From the NCBI RefSeq assembly GCF_029227915.1, contig NC_079882.1, positions 16,006,501-16,070,500 on the forward strand: DNA of 64,000 nt. Direction: 5' to 3'. The DNA is from Hydractinia symbiolongicarpus. Its lineage: Eukaryota; Cnidaria; Hydrozoa; Anthoathecata; Hydractiniidae. The notes beneath the pieces were generated by a model that saw only the letters and a program-made list of their open reading frames with translations, was not told the DNA's origin and searched no databases. How positions within the stretch are numbered: the first letter of the stretch is position 1; the number at the start of each line of letters is the position of its first letter. A program made the position numbers and the translations under genes. Shown here in pieces: positions 51,644 through 63,352 of the stretch.

Positions 51644-52019
51644 ATACACCTTTCCCGAGACTTATTCTTTTGATGTGCCGCAACTTTCTCTGTTGAGATT
51701 TATGAAAAACGGTCAACAGATTTGAATTCCTTATCAAAAATGTCATAAAAAAAGAAAATTTCGAAACAATGCAGCAAGTAAACAACCTGCTATTCTAATT
51801 TAAAGAATTGTGGCATGCCCAACCTCTTTTTGAAAACGAGGCGGGACATGGTAACTTGAGCATATATGTGATATATATATCCTCAAAATAGCACTTTCTG
51901 TTGGCGTATCAAGTTAAACTTTTACACATAAATTAAACAAACTATGCTGAATTCAAATATGGTATTCATATTTTACGAGTTTAAAAAAAGTATGACTCAT
52001 GATCTCGGGAAAGGTGTAT
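51644..52019. mobile_element. MITE with 17-bp perfect terminal inverted repeats
   Basis: ATACACCTTTCCCGAGA at 51644-51660 and its exact reverse complement TCTCGGGAAAGGTGTAT at 52003-52019 bound 376 bp without a coding frame. If the outer TA is a target duplication, the TIRs are 14 bp. Elements of this build are usually mobilised by a Tc1/mariner-type transposase; none is present here. Confidence 0.65.
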
Positions 52020-52061
52020 TAAAATTGACTGGACACTCTTTCTACATAATCTATTTGTTTA

Positions 52062-52086
52062 TATGTTATGTTATGTTATGTTATGT
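52062..52086. repeat. (TATGT)n microsatellite
   Basis: About five tandem TATGT units. Confidence 0.9.
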
Positions 52087-52099
52087 AGTAACATTTGTT

Positions 52100-52590
52100 G
52101 GCCCACAAAAACAGGTCAATTAAAAGCTATCTAGCTCTGCTTTGCTAAGAGAGAGCTTAATGATATATTTATCAAAATCTTTGATCTTATTTAGTACTGC
52201 TAATAAATTTACATTATGTGGTAAAAATCCTTTTCTACCTATGGCTCAAAATAAAATACTTTTTATCATTGACATTTGTTTACATTTTTCTTCCAGGGCC
52301 TCGCTTAAATATTTTTCACGACGATTTTCTTTGGTGTAATTTTCCGAGCAAATTGCAAAATCGCTTTAAAGAGTCTAAATTATGCTAACAGGTGCAGTTA
52401 ATTATTACAAAATATTAAGTTTTGTGAACATTTATCAACCCTGATTGGGCCAAATAACAATCGAAACATTTTCTTTGACACGATTGGATCAGAGAAAACA
52501 ATTCAACTTCGGGAACTTTAAGCTTTCATGAATGCACCACCTGCTTCAGTGATGCGCCTACTACAATTGAATAGCCGTTGTGTCTCTTTC
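52100..52590. other. Spacer before the LINE 3' end
   Basis: No gene supported. Confidence 0.35.
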
Positions 52591-54835
52591 TGCAGTAGTA
52601 GTAGTAGTGTGTATTTTTTTCGTCAAAGAGAGTTACAAGTTCGTTTATATATACAAGTTCGTATCGTTTAAAAGTAAATAGAAAATATATACATACATCA
52701 GCTAGTAAAATAAAGATCTCAAACCATACGATGAATTTTAAAAGACTGACTGGAGCTTGCAGAAAGCAATTTTGCCTTATCACCAAGCCCCCCCTTAAGT
52801 TTCGTTAGAGTAGAGAGTTATTATTCCTTGTTGTTGTTTAAAAGAAAGTAACTTCGTTTTTAAATTTCGCAATAAAATTTTTCCCACACTGCTTAAAAAC
52901 ACATAATGATGTTAACTTTTTTAAATCTCTGTCTAAAAAGTTATTCCATAGACGTGGTCCTCTTTTAGATATAGCAAAACTAGTTCGCTGCGTAATAATT
53001 TTTGGCTGCCTTAGATTATTTTCACGAAATCTAGTCGGAAAATTGTGATTTATTAGCTCAAAACTATTGTGGAATGTTTGTGGTGCTAACTTATTTTTAA
53101 CTTTAAACATGAAGATTAAGTGTTGATAGATATTTATTTGATAAACGTTAAGCGTCTTTAAATCTTTCATTAAATGCCTTGAGTGAGTGCCATGATCCTG
53201 GTGGTAAATTATCCTAGTTGCTTGTTTTTGTTTGCTCAGAATTGGTTTTAATTTGGTCCTGTGTGTACTTGCCCATGCAATGTTTGCATAGTTTATGTAC
53301 GAGTGAATTAGTGAGAAGTATATGTTTTTTAAACACATCTGGTTCAAAATAGATTTAGCTCTACAAAGAATACCAATATTTTTCGAGATTTTGTTTTCTA
53401 CCAATTCAATATGTTTATTCCAAGTAATATTTTGATCTAGGATTACTCCAAGGAACTTACTTTCTGTTTCCCTTTCAATTTCTATATTGTTTATTGCTAA
53501 TTTTGGTAGTTTTAAAGGAATGTGATCTCTTCTACTAAATTTGTGAAAAAAAGTATATTTCGTTTTTTTTATATTTAAAGACAATTTGTTTGCACGAAAC
53601 CACTCATTTATATCGATAAGTTCAGTATTTACAGAATCGAACAAATCCTTTATGTTGCTACGAGAGTAAAATAAATTCGTGTCATCTGCAAACATTATTG
53701 GATCGAGCAATTTTGTAGCTCGTTTCAAATCGTTTACGTATATTAAAAATAAAAGTGGGCCTAATATCGAGCCTTGAGGTACTCCACAAAGTATGTATTC
53801 ATAGTCAGTTTTACCTTTTTCATAGCTTATAAACTGTTTTCTTTGAGAGAGATAACTACGAAACCAATTGAGTGATATGTTTCTGATACCATAAAATTCG
53901 AGTTTTTTTATTAGAATTTCGCGATCTACGGTGTCAAAGGCTTTTGATAAATCTATGAATACACCTATTGTATATTTATTTTCATTAAATGACTGGAGTA
54001 TTTGGTCAACAAGTTGGACAATTGCATGTTCAGTAGCATGTGCATGTTGAAATCCAAACTGTTTTTCATATAAAATGTTATGCTCTAAAAGAAATTTATA
54101 TAATCTTTGGTACATGATTCGTTCAAGTAATTTTGAGAAACAGGGCAGTACGGATATTGGTCTAAAGTTTGTTGGTAACGAGTCGTCTCCAGTTTTAAAA
54201 ATTGGAGATACTCGTGCTATTTTTAGTTGCTCGGGAAAAATACCTTCTTTTAGAGATATCGAAAAAATGTGTTTTAGTGGTTCAAATAGTTGATCTTGAC
54301 AGTTCTTAACTACATTCGAACTGATATCGTCATATCCTGGACTTTTGTTAATTTTAAGAGAGAGGAAATTATCAGTTATTTCTTTATCAGTCAATGTTTC
54401 TTGCTTCATGTTTTCTTGATTTCTGTTTATATACGCGTCAAATTTCCGCTAAGTGTTAGGAATTGCTGATGCAAGTTTAGGTCCGACATTAACGAAGAAT
54501 TTATTGAAAATTTCAGCTATTGTTTTAGCGTCTGTTATTTCTTCACCATTTGAAATCAGTCTCTTTGGGAATGAACTTACTGTCTTTTTATTCCCAATAA
54601 CTTCTTTAATAATTTGCCATGTTTTTTTAATGTCAAACTGATACTGTTTTAGTCGATTTGCATAATGTTGTTTTTGTGATTTTAGTTTAATAGATTCAAA
54701 TAAGGTTTTATATGCTTTATAATTATCCTCGTTCAACATAGTTCTCTTTTTAAGGAATTTATCGTATAATTTTTGTTTCCGCTTTGACGACTTTATGAGC
54801 CCTTCTCTTTTAATAATATCTCTATGATGTAACAC
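52591..54835 (-). mobile_element. 5'-truncated CR1/L2-type LINE, second copy
   Basis: Contains the linker-reverse transcriptase pseudogene (52838-54835) and a 3' UTR on the - strand that may end in an ACTACTACTACTAC run (+ strand 52594-52608 as GTAGTAGTAGTAG). The endonuclease domain is absent, typical of 5' truncation during target-primed reverse transcription. It differs from the 7.5-10.6 kb LINE in sequence, so a different subfamily is likely. Confidence 0.75.
52838..54835 (-). pseudogene. LINE ORF2 fragment: linker and reverse transcriptase
   Basis: Two segments are in the same reading frame: 54835-54449 (128 codons, linker: KTWQIIKEVIGNKKTVSSFP and FNKFFVNVGPKLASAIP) and 54409-52838 (523 codons). 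A TAG at 54449-54451 interrupts. The reverse transcriptase shows NFRPISVLP, VFIDLSKAFDTVDREIL, GVPQGSILGPLLFLIYVNDL and the catalytic FADD (about residue 237-240 of the second segment; Phe in place of the common Tyr). It ends in the GPRLWNNFL motif. Only one stop is visible in 2 kb, so the insertion is fairly young. No endonuclease domain. Confidence 0.85.
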
Positions 54836-54984
54836 ACATATAAACTATGAATATGCTCTGTAGACTTTGTTTTTTGTAATTTTTTTTTCTTGTAAATGAA
54901 GCATTGAGAAAGTTATGTTGCCTGAAAATCTTTTTTATTTCGTGGGAACTACGGAATGACAGGAACATTTTAAGTCAAGAGCCT
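54836..54984. other. Short spacer
   Basis: No feature. Confidence 0.3.
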
Positions 54985-55028
54985 AAATTGTGACGTATAT
55001 ATACGTCCCGTGGAGTTCAAAGGGTTAA
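54985..55028. mobile_element. Candidate piggyBac-like terminal end
   Basis: GACGTATATATACGTC (54992-55007, palindromic) is followed by CCGTGGAGTTCAAAGGGTTAA. An end in GGGTTAA at a TTAA site fits the piggyBac pattern. No opposite TTAACCC end with the same sequence was found, so it may be a solo terminus. Confidence 0.4.
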
Positions 55029-56229
55029 TTTCAAGCAAATAAGTTGTTGTTGTTAATGTGAATTTAATTTGACATATTAATGATAACTTGTTTAACTTCT
55101 CGTTAGTTGACCGCAGATTTTATTTTATTTTTTTAATTTAGAACGAACGAACATTCTAGGATAAAAAAAAATTTGTTTGCCAGCTTGATCAGAATTTCCA
55201 CAAAAACTTGGACTGTTAAAATTTTAAATAAAAACTGTTGGAATTCCGGATGTTGGATGACTTGTGCGTATAAAACTATGTGTACTACTAAGGCTATAAC
55301 GAAACCCTTTTTTGTAATTTTTTGTGACGGATGAACAAACGATACTTTGACCTGTTATAAAAATTTATATAAACTATATATATAAAACTATGGGGTACTA
55401 CTTTTCACAGCTGCAGAAATTGTTTCCATGCGTTTTACATTACTGGTTGATTTTGCTAAGTTGCCTGTTAAACTGAACTGAATAAAAAATAACAAATCAG
55501 TATACAAACGTTACAACGGTGCAGAAGGCTCCATAAAATCATGTTTTTAGCAATGGAAATTTTACATTTCAAGTACTTCACGATCATGCTAAACACTGAT
55601 CAAATTGATATCTGCAGCAACTTTAGAGAGCCGGATCTTTGCAACGAGAACGAGAAAGAATATATGAATGGAGTTATAAAGAGGTACATCCTGTTTTCCA
55701 GTAAAACTAGACAAGGTTTGGATGGCAAGACTCCGGATTTTTTGGATCAAGTAGACTGATACAATGCATATCTATCATGCTTTTAGTAAAAGTCGAAGAG
55801 TTGTTGATTTTAAATTTGTTTGCAGCATGTATCCCAGAAATCACAAGCTTTTTTTCTTTCTTTGAACCACCATAATTATGCCAGATGGATGATACGATAT
55901 TATCACAATTTATTAAGGCTTCGAAACACCCACTCTGAAGTGTTCGAACAATTCAAAGTAGGCCTTTCTCAATTCGTCGCACTTTGGAAACATTTTTAAG
56001 ATCGCCAGTCGACCTCACACTTGAGCATATTATTAATGCTGATGCCGCAAAGCCAAAGAAAGGAATCACATCAATAACCATAATTCCATCACTGCTCGTC
56101 AACCTTGGGTAGAATTACATTCTTTAACGACAACTCTCCTCAACTCAGACGCTCAGATATCTTGGACTGGATAAGAAAGAAGATGTTTCACGACACTTGA
56201 AGCCGTACAAAAAAACAGGAATGATAATA
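55029..56229. other. Spacer and weak coding relics
   Basis: A + strand frame at 55541-55759 (ICSNFREPDLCNENEKEYMN) and fragments at 55980-56200 read like an N-terminal continuation of the following pseudogene but cannot be tied to it. Confidence 0.3.
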
Positions 56230-56920
56230 AAAGTTTGAAGAAGGTAATTTCTATGAAGATACGTTAAATCCATTTAATGATACGGTGGATAAGGGTTTCC
56301 TTTTTATTATTTCAACTGGAAAATCAGCAAAAGAGGAAACGACTACATTCTTGTTATCAATTCATTGGGTCGGAAACGAGGTAAGAGAAAAAATTAGTAA
56401 AGAATGCAGGGAAAGAATCCAAATGTTTCGAAGGACGAATCAGCCGCCGCAAACTTTGTACATTTCAAGTGAATGTGACAGAAAGATTATTTCGAGTAAA
56501 GACAGCAAAGTCGTCGCTGCCTGCATGTATGGTTAGAGATGTGCTTAGTAGTGTTCTGAGGTCATCTTTGGAAAATAGCATAGATATGGCGAAGGTTTTA
56601 CGACATCCTCTGACGTCAGTCCCCTCTGTCACTTAGTCATGTTGGTGGAACTAAGCTAAAATGTCCGAAATGTACATTGATGAAGTATTTGAAGTCAATA
56701 GTTATGTCTACAACACCTTTGATTAATTTCACATTTATCGACGCAATGTTTTACATGTACCTGGAAGTCAACCTTCCTGACACATTTGGTGGGATTGCAA
56801 AACACATCTTAAGAATTCTAATGAATCACGACGGTCATGAGATTCATTTTGTGAGCGATAAGTTACTGTCACCATCCGTGATCACGTCTTTTTCAATGTT
56901 AAGAAAAAAGTCATAAAATC
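56230..56920 (+). pseudogene. Relic of an unnamed multi-copy protein (EEADTR family, middle part)
   Basis: Pieces in order: LNPFNDTVDKGFLFIISTGK, FLLSIHWVGNEVREKISKEC, SECDRKIISSKDSKVVAACM, then in another frame DVLSSVLRSSLENSIDMAKV and LRHPLTSVP, and then CPKCTLMKYLKSIVMS, FIDAMFYMYLEVNLPDTFGG and HDGHEIHFVSDKLLSPSV. The order (NPF, signal of Lys/Arg-rich Cys block, LTPVP-like, IDAMFxxxL, PxTFG, HFVxDK) is one I associate with an unnamed protein family spread through invertebrate genomes, whose later part carries HEEADTR. At least three frame changes and two stops. A related later part is at 42720-43044. Confidence 0.5.
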
Positions 56921-58430
56921 AATGTCAAGAAAAGTTTTAAATAATCTTTACAAGAACTTAAATTTTTTCAACAAGTCTATTCAACAACTCTATCAAGTTT
57001 ATTTTTCAAAGCTCTCACACTTGGCAGCTGGTAAGCAATATATAGTTTATAAATATTTATTATATTTCACCTGTAGTCATTTTTGAATTTATCACTACAT
57101 ACATTTTTCTTATATATTGTATATATATATATCGTTACAAGCATCAAGAGTGTGAGCAAAACTTGTCTTTTTTTGGTTGACCCTACACAGCCTCCCATAT
57201 TCGATTGTCAATGTGTGGCTTACAGCAGGGATACAGTCAAAGATTCTCAAAGATTCATCTCCTTAAATTAAATTCATACTGCAATGGGAAAATTATCCTC
57301 TAACTCTGTTTTTAACCCCGTTCGCAAGGATTTCTGTTATTCCAAAATTGAAAAAAAATCCTGTTTCACTTTGGGCGAAGAGGTTTACGGTCACTTTTTA
57401 TTTTCACATCCTTAAAAAAGTCATGAATACAAAGAATAGTTGACAATTTACGGGGTCATACCAAAAGGGAAATTTATCCTAAGAAGATGGAGCTATACTT
57501 TGCTTGGGCTCCGTTTTGGTCCCATGTTAATGCTATCTTCTTTAAACTGAAGAGGACAATCAATCAATAGCTAAAGCAGATAAAAGTATATTTTTCCTTC
57601 CTGTACATATTGCGTCCGTCTATTGAACTCGTTTAGAAAGATCGCATGGATGCCAAGAAAGTTTAGATTATGCAAAAAAAAATTAAACTGACACCGGTTT
57701 CTTCAACCTCGTTTTCAGGGCATTTTCCTCCTTTGATGAAGTTGATATAGCAGCACTCTTCGTAATAATGGATCAGGGGCTACAAGAACCTGGGGACGAG
57801 GTTGCGGTTTCCTGTGTATATTTCGTGGAACTTTTTCTTGTTGCTATTTCGAAACGAGGCTATTACATAATTCATTTCTTCCTCGATAAAACAGGCCATC
57901 AAAAAACAATAACAAAAACATGGTGCTTGTGAATGTAATGGCGCGTTTATTATATTTACTTTGTTAGGGATCGTAAGTGCTTTTCTCTTGATATATGTAT
58001 AATAATTACATTAGTAAATATCAAGGACAAATATGTTAACTAGCATATACAAACTAACTGCCGCCCTATACTTAAACATCAATTTATCTGTTTTTTATTG
58101 GTTATTGTATTATTGTATTTGATTGAGTATCCTGGCATTCGGAACAATGCAAATGTTGAGTTTCATAAAAATTTAAAACAAATGTAGGGAAAACTTCATA
58201 AAACCCAATTAAAATATTTAAAAAAACAAAAAATATGGTTGATGTTGCAACAGCTTTTTCGTACTAGCTACTTCTTACTTCATGACATATTTGAATTCTA
58301 AAATATATGGAAACATGCAAATTTTTACAAGTTTATACACTAAATACAACTGGCTCTATTAGTAGCCAGACTTTTGATGCTTTTTGAAAAAATAACCACT
58401 AATCAACTGCAGGGGAAAATGCCGTAGTTT
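56921..58430. other. Spacer with dispersed repeats
   Basis: CTGGGGACGAGGTTGCGG near 57791-57808 and, inverted, CAACCTCGTTTTCAGGGC near 57704-57722 belong to the dispersed repeat seen at 3.1, 17.8 and 18.3 kb. No gene was seen. Confidence 0.4.
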
Positions 58431-58735
58431 AGTGGTTATCACTCTCGTACTTTTAATGGCGATTTATTTTGGGAATTGAATATTACCATAGCCCCAGGTT
58501 AACCCAAGCCATGAGGGAAATTGGGGAGACTGCACACTATGTGGGCCATTGGATGTTGCAGGGAGTTGTCTGGCAGAGTACTGACCCTAATTGAGTTTGT
58601 GTAGCTCAAAGAGAGCATTAAATACTCCAGGACTCCCCATCAAAGCCATGACCCTTCCTTGAAATAGTAGACAGGGTATATCCCTCGATATTTGTGAAGC
58701 TAGCCATGCAAATTATGCACATCTATCTATATATC
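58431..58735 (+). mobile_element. tRNA-derived SINE, copy 2
   Basis: Same family as 16912-17252: GCCGTAGTTTAGTGGTTATC, TTACCATAGCCCCAGGTTAA, CCCAAGCCATGAGGGAAATT, GACAGGGTATATCCCTCGAT and AGCTAGCCATGCAAATTATG align in order. It lacks the B-box segment of the head (deletion between about 58455 and 58465 relative to copy 1), so it cannot be transcribed from its own full promoter. It ends in an ATCTATCTATATATC run. Confidence 0.8.
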
Positions 58736-60408
58736 TATGTTTCACTGCAGGTAAAAATTACGGTTAACTGTTATAAAATTTTAAATTACAAATTCTGTTT
58801 TAATAATCTTTTGGTATTCCAAATTTTCTATTTTAAATAATTTTTGCTGATAAATCCAAATATGCCACATATTTTCCTTGAAAGTTTTTTGTTCTCTTTT
58901 TTAAAATTTAATAATGTTAACCCGGATCCCAGAATGTGAAAAATTATGTGTTGCATCGCCAAGAGAAAAAAATTTAAAACATTTGGTTTGTTACACATCA
59001 GTGAAACACCAAGCAATATATACACAATCTAATTTGTCTACGTCAAACTTTGCATTCATAAGTAATTGGGAGATACAAAATCCATTTTTTAATTTAATTT
59101 TGAAAATTCAACAAACATTCAAATTTTATTTCGAAACACATGATTGGTTGCAAATCTTTGATAAATTTTGAAAAAAACTGATTGGTTGATTAGTTTTAAG
59201 ATTTTTAATCATATTTTACAAAATATATAGATCGTGTATCACCCACTTTAGGCATTTTTTCAAAAGATAACTATTGTCACTTCAGATATGCATTAAAACA
59301 CAATCCACGGTAAAGTTGTATATATGGGCAGGTAAAATTAACCTGACTGCTGTTAGAAAACTGCTTTATGTTGAAAAGAGTTGGTAACTTTTTTTTTAGT
59401 TTTCCATAACAGAATTTAAAAATAATCATTTCAGAATGTTTAAATCGCAATGATGGCCTTTTTGTCAGATAGGGAGAGATTATTTCATCATTTCACACAT
59501 TTCAAATATTACCAAATTGTGTTACACAACCGTATCTGACTTATTTTAGTCATAAGAATATTATTGTTTTTCTGTCCATGTATCTTTGTTAAAATTAATA
59601 TGCAGTCAAAAATTATTTTTCAGCATCTCAGAAAACAGCTATAATCAGGAAGTCTGGAACTATAATAACTATATCATAGTTACGGAAATGTTTTTACTCC
59701 ATTTCATCAAACCTTTGTAAGTTTAAAGGGGCTAGAGAACGGGGGTTAGTTTTCAACTTTAGTGACTTACACGAAAGTCGAGCTGATGGCAGTGATAAAC
59801 AAAAATTGCTATTTTCCAGCATGTATGTAATTTACACACTTGAACATATAGATATATCTAGAATTTTTATCTTTCCAACCTCGGTCATGTTTTCATCCAG
59901 AATAAGTCTTGCTGTAATATTTTTTTGTAATATGCTTTTCAAAAAAGAACCAGCGAGCAAAGTGCACTGGTCTGTTCATTGCACGAAGCGCGTTTGCTGG
60001 ATTTTTAATATGTGCACAGGATATACGGAATGTGAGCATTTTAACCGGTTCGTAGCCCCTTTAAAGTAATTTAAATTTGACAGAAGTTAATATGATAAGT
60101 TGCAAATCATATCATTTTAAAGGAAAATTACTTTTTTAAACTGGTGACTTTAGTTGACACTTGTATAGCTTATGTCATTTTCTTTTCTTTGTTTCAACAT
60201 TGTATATACAAGATTTGGTTTGCCTATAGGTCAAGTGGTTGCCAAGATATTAAAAGCGAGTTGATTTCTGCCTTTAAATGTCCCAGCATGAATAGAGTTA
60301 ATACACAAGCCACCGCTTGCTGTTACACTGGTTTAGATAGAACAATTATCCACCTTTTTTTATTTCACGATTGTAATAAGCCAGGTTTGTTGTGTGACCG
60401 TACCACTT
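58736..60408. other. Spacer
   Basis: AT-rich, no gene or element recognised. Confidence 0.4.
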
Positions 60409-61470
60409 TCAGGTCTCATGGTGTTCTTGGAGGAGCAGCACGTGGTACTGGTGGTGGTCGTGAGTGATCAGTTGTGACATCAGGTAGTTGTGGTTGAGGG
60501 GGTGACAGAGAATGAGGTGATTTTTCCTGAGTGATTCATGCATATTCGTATTGATGAAGACCCTGGACTTCTGTGATTGTGCCTGTTTTGGTCCACTTGT
60601 TCCCACTAAGTATTTTGTCCTGAACCCCACTTTGTGCCAACAGTCAGGGTCGGTAGCTGATGTGTGTGATCATTGTAACGTTAAACGATGATGTGGGTGC
60701 GTTTGGCAAGAGCTGCTTCTTGTTCTTTTTGCAGAGACGATCTAGCCTTTGTGAAGGCAGTAGTGGGCCGGGTGCACAGGAATGCTATCTCTCAGTTAAC
60801 AGTAAAATAAAATTTGGACTGAACTCAGGTTAATGTAAGGTGCCAGCACAATCCTTGGCTAAGGATCCATTACGGGATAGGTTGTTGTAGATGATCCTTT
60901 TAGTGGCCTTTACTCCTAATTTAGATTGATTAGATTGTGGATATAATACAGAGGAGATAAAGTGTTTGACTCCCCATGCCTGTAGAAATTCTTGGAATTT
61001 AGTTGCTGTGAGTTGGGGCCCACCATTGGAGCTGATCTCCAGGGCTGCTCCATATGATGTAAATGAATGTCTGCATATGCTGCATATGCTGATCAATGTT
61101 GTTAGTTGCTTCTCCCGTGGGGAAGGAGTAAACACAAATGCAATCACTAAATTGGTTGACGCATGAGAGGGTAATCCAAAATAGTCCATAAATATGTGTT
61201 GGAAAGCCTATTCTGGAGAAGAAGAATATTGGAGAATATCTGCTTTCAGACAACGAAAACAGCGTGAACCAGCATATACAAAATGCCAGCTATTGTGACA
61301 GTACATTGCAGATTCTGGTGGTACATTGGTGGTGTTTCTTCAGGAGGAGGTATCTAATTCCTTCCTTACTCCAATCTGTTTGCAAACAGGTTGGAGCAAG
61401 GAACATGTCAAAAATGCAGATGCCTTCCTTGACTAATGATGTTATCTTGCCCTTAGACTCTTGAAAATGT
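60409..61470 (-). pseudogene. Ty3/gypsy pol fragment: RNase H and integrase pieces
   Basis: On the - strand: LQTDWSKEGIRYLLLKKHH and SESRYSPI (RNase H, about 61.21-61.43 kb), then LEISSNGGPQLTATKFQEFL, QAWGVKHFISSVLYPQSN and KATKRIIYNNLSRNGSL (integrase core, about 60.84-61.05 kb), then FRTKYLVGTSGPKQAQ and RVFINT near the pol C-terminus (60.5-60.63 kb). The catalytic Asp of the integrase motif (normally SSDGGPQ) is Asn here. Frames change at least three times. LTRs, gag and protease were not found. Dead relic. Confidence 0.65.
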
Positions 61471-62231
61471 TTGAAGGTTCTCGTCCCAGTAAAATTTGCA
61501 ATTTGGTTCTATTAATTCATAGAATGGTTCCATAATAGAATGGTTCCATAATAGGAATCAGGAAATATGTCCAGGTCATCCAATTTACCAACCCTTTTAA
61601 AGATGGAATAAGTAACTTCATCAATTTTAGGTTTTTTGGGAAAACTCCTGTGGAAAGGGATAATAAGATCACTTAGTACGACTGATAGTTCATTTTTGAT
61701 AAGATTGAGAATTCGAAATGGTATGCTATAAGGACTTGTGGATTTTTTCTGTCAAGTGAGTTTAGACAATTTATTATTTTATAAGAATTGACAGGAGTAG
61801 GAAAGATTAAGGATTAGAATTTTTCAAAGAAGTTTTAAAGTTTTTTGGTGTTTTTTGTTTCTTTTCCCTAATTTGATCTGCAATACTGGTAAAGTAAGAA
61901 TTAAAGGAGTTGGCTATGATTAAGTGATTAATTTTTATGGATTGAATTCGACTCTTATTATTTTTTCTGCCTTGAATACAGGCTATTTATTATTTCCCAG
62001 ATCTTTTTAACATTTTTTACATTATCAGAAAAAAAGTTTAAATGGAAATTATATTTACTCGTTCTACAAAAGTTTATGATGGCACGATAAGTTTTATATT
62101 GTTTAAAAAAGTTTTCAAAAGAAAAGTCTACATTGTCAGCTTGAAGTCTGAGGATTTCTTTCTATTTTATTTTGCTAAAAGCTCTAAAGAACGATTTTTT
62201 CCAGTTGCGAATAAACTGATAAATCAACTAA
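61471..62231 (-). pseudogene. Degenerate LINE fragment (linker and start of reverse transcriptase)
   Basis: The - strand pieces NHLIIANSFNSYFTSIADQI, SPYSIPFRILNLIKNELSVV and SFPKNLKLMKLLIPSLKG resemble the region between endonuclease and reverse transcriptase in non-LTR elements (FNxYFTSI, PxxIPxxIL, FPxxLKxxxxxPxxKKG). Many stops interrupt. The fragment adjoins the gypsy relic and the following Helitron-like element, so this part is a nest of old insertions. Confidence 0.4.
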
Positions 62232-63352
62232 TCTATATAATAATACGCCAGTTCCGTCTGTCTGTCTGTCTGTCTGTCTGTGACTTTTGCAAAGTGGACT
62301 AGTCGAAAAACCCCGTGGAAAAATGCACTGAGGCAGAATAAAAATTTCGGAATGGACGGGTTGATGACGTCATCAAAAAACCTTTAGACCCTAATATCTC
62401 TGCAACCGTTTGTCACAAGTACATGATCCTATACATTTTCTTGATCAGCATTTCAAGATCTAAACCATAAAGGCAAAGTGTACGATAGCCCCTATGGCTC
62501 ACGTTTCTTCCAATTTAAAAACACTTCTCTTCTATGATCCAAAGAGTTCTCTTCTATATTCTCACACTTCTCTTCTGCATTTTGACACTTCTCTTCTGCA
62601 CTTAGCACTTCTCTGTATGTGGCCCCAAACTTTCTCTTTACAAGTAATTTTAAAAATCTGGTCCGCAATTTTACACCCATGGTCTGTATAGTTTTTTTCA
62701 CTTTTCGCAAGAAGCATACTTGGCTAACACGTGCTCAATTTACGAATAAAAATATTATTAAAATATTGTAGCAGGTCTCGAAGCATAAGCATGAATATTA
62801 AATTAATGAAGCCATTACAGTGCTCTTAAAACTTTGAGGCCAAATAACTTGGAAGCGAGGTAGTGACGTCAATGATTTTTCACTGCGGGGTAACTAGGGA
62901 CCACCTAGGACCAATATGAGTAATTTTGCTAAACGTGGGTCCCCAAATCCGTTTCGGAATGGACGGGCTGATGACGTCATCAAAAAACCTTCAAACCTTA
63001 ATATCTCAGCAACCGTTTGTCAAAAGTACATGATCCTATACATTTTCTTGATTAGCGTTTCAAGATCTATACGATGAAGGCAACAGGTATACAAATTTTT
63101 AAAAAAAATTGTGTTTTGCTGACGTCTGCAAAATTTTTAAACCCTTTTATCTCCATAGGCGTTCGTTGAAAACATAAGATCCTATGCATTATTTTGATTA
63201 GCGTTTCGACCTCTATACATTTCAGCCAACGAATAAATTTCGCCAATTTCTTTTTGTATATGCACTGCTGACGTCAGGAAAACATTTAAAACAACCTATT
63301 TTTCTATTGTCCTTCTGCCTAAGTGGATTTTTCCACGGGCCTTATCGACCAG
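62232..63352 (+). mobile_element. 1.1-kb Helitron-like element
   Basis: The 5' end TCTATATAATAATACGCC then TTCCGTCTG plus (TCTG)n (about 62253-62282) matches the 7219 element. The 3' end has a GTGGA-TTTT-TCCAC hairpin (63323-63336) then CCAG (63349-63352) and T. It is preceded by A and followed by T, as expected for Helitrons. CCAG departs from the CTRR rule, so the end may be mutated. Inside is a long direct repeat: CGGAATGGACGGGTTGATGA (62348) and CGGAATGGACGGGCTGATGA (62954) start copies of about 120-130 bp, with a more diverged third one near 63117-63230. No coding frame. Confidence 0.5.
62522..62620. repeat. Minisatellite CACTTCTCTTCTGCA
   Basis: About five imperfect units of 18-24 bp (CACTTCTCTTCTATGATC, GTTCTCTTCTATATTCTC, CACTTCTCTTCTGCATTTTG, CACTTCTCTTCTGCACTTAG). 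It lies inside the Helitron-like element. Confidence 0.7.

Noticed and set aside
62494-62710. 72-codon - strand frame with Glu-Glu-Lys-Cys repeats
   Set aside because: It is a translation of the CACTTCTCTTCTGCA minisatellite inside the Helitron-like element.
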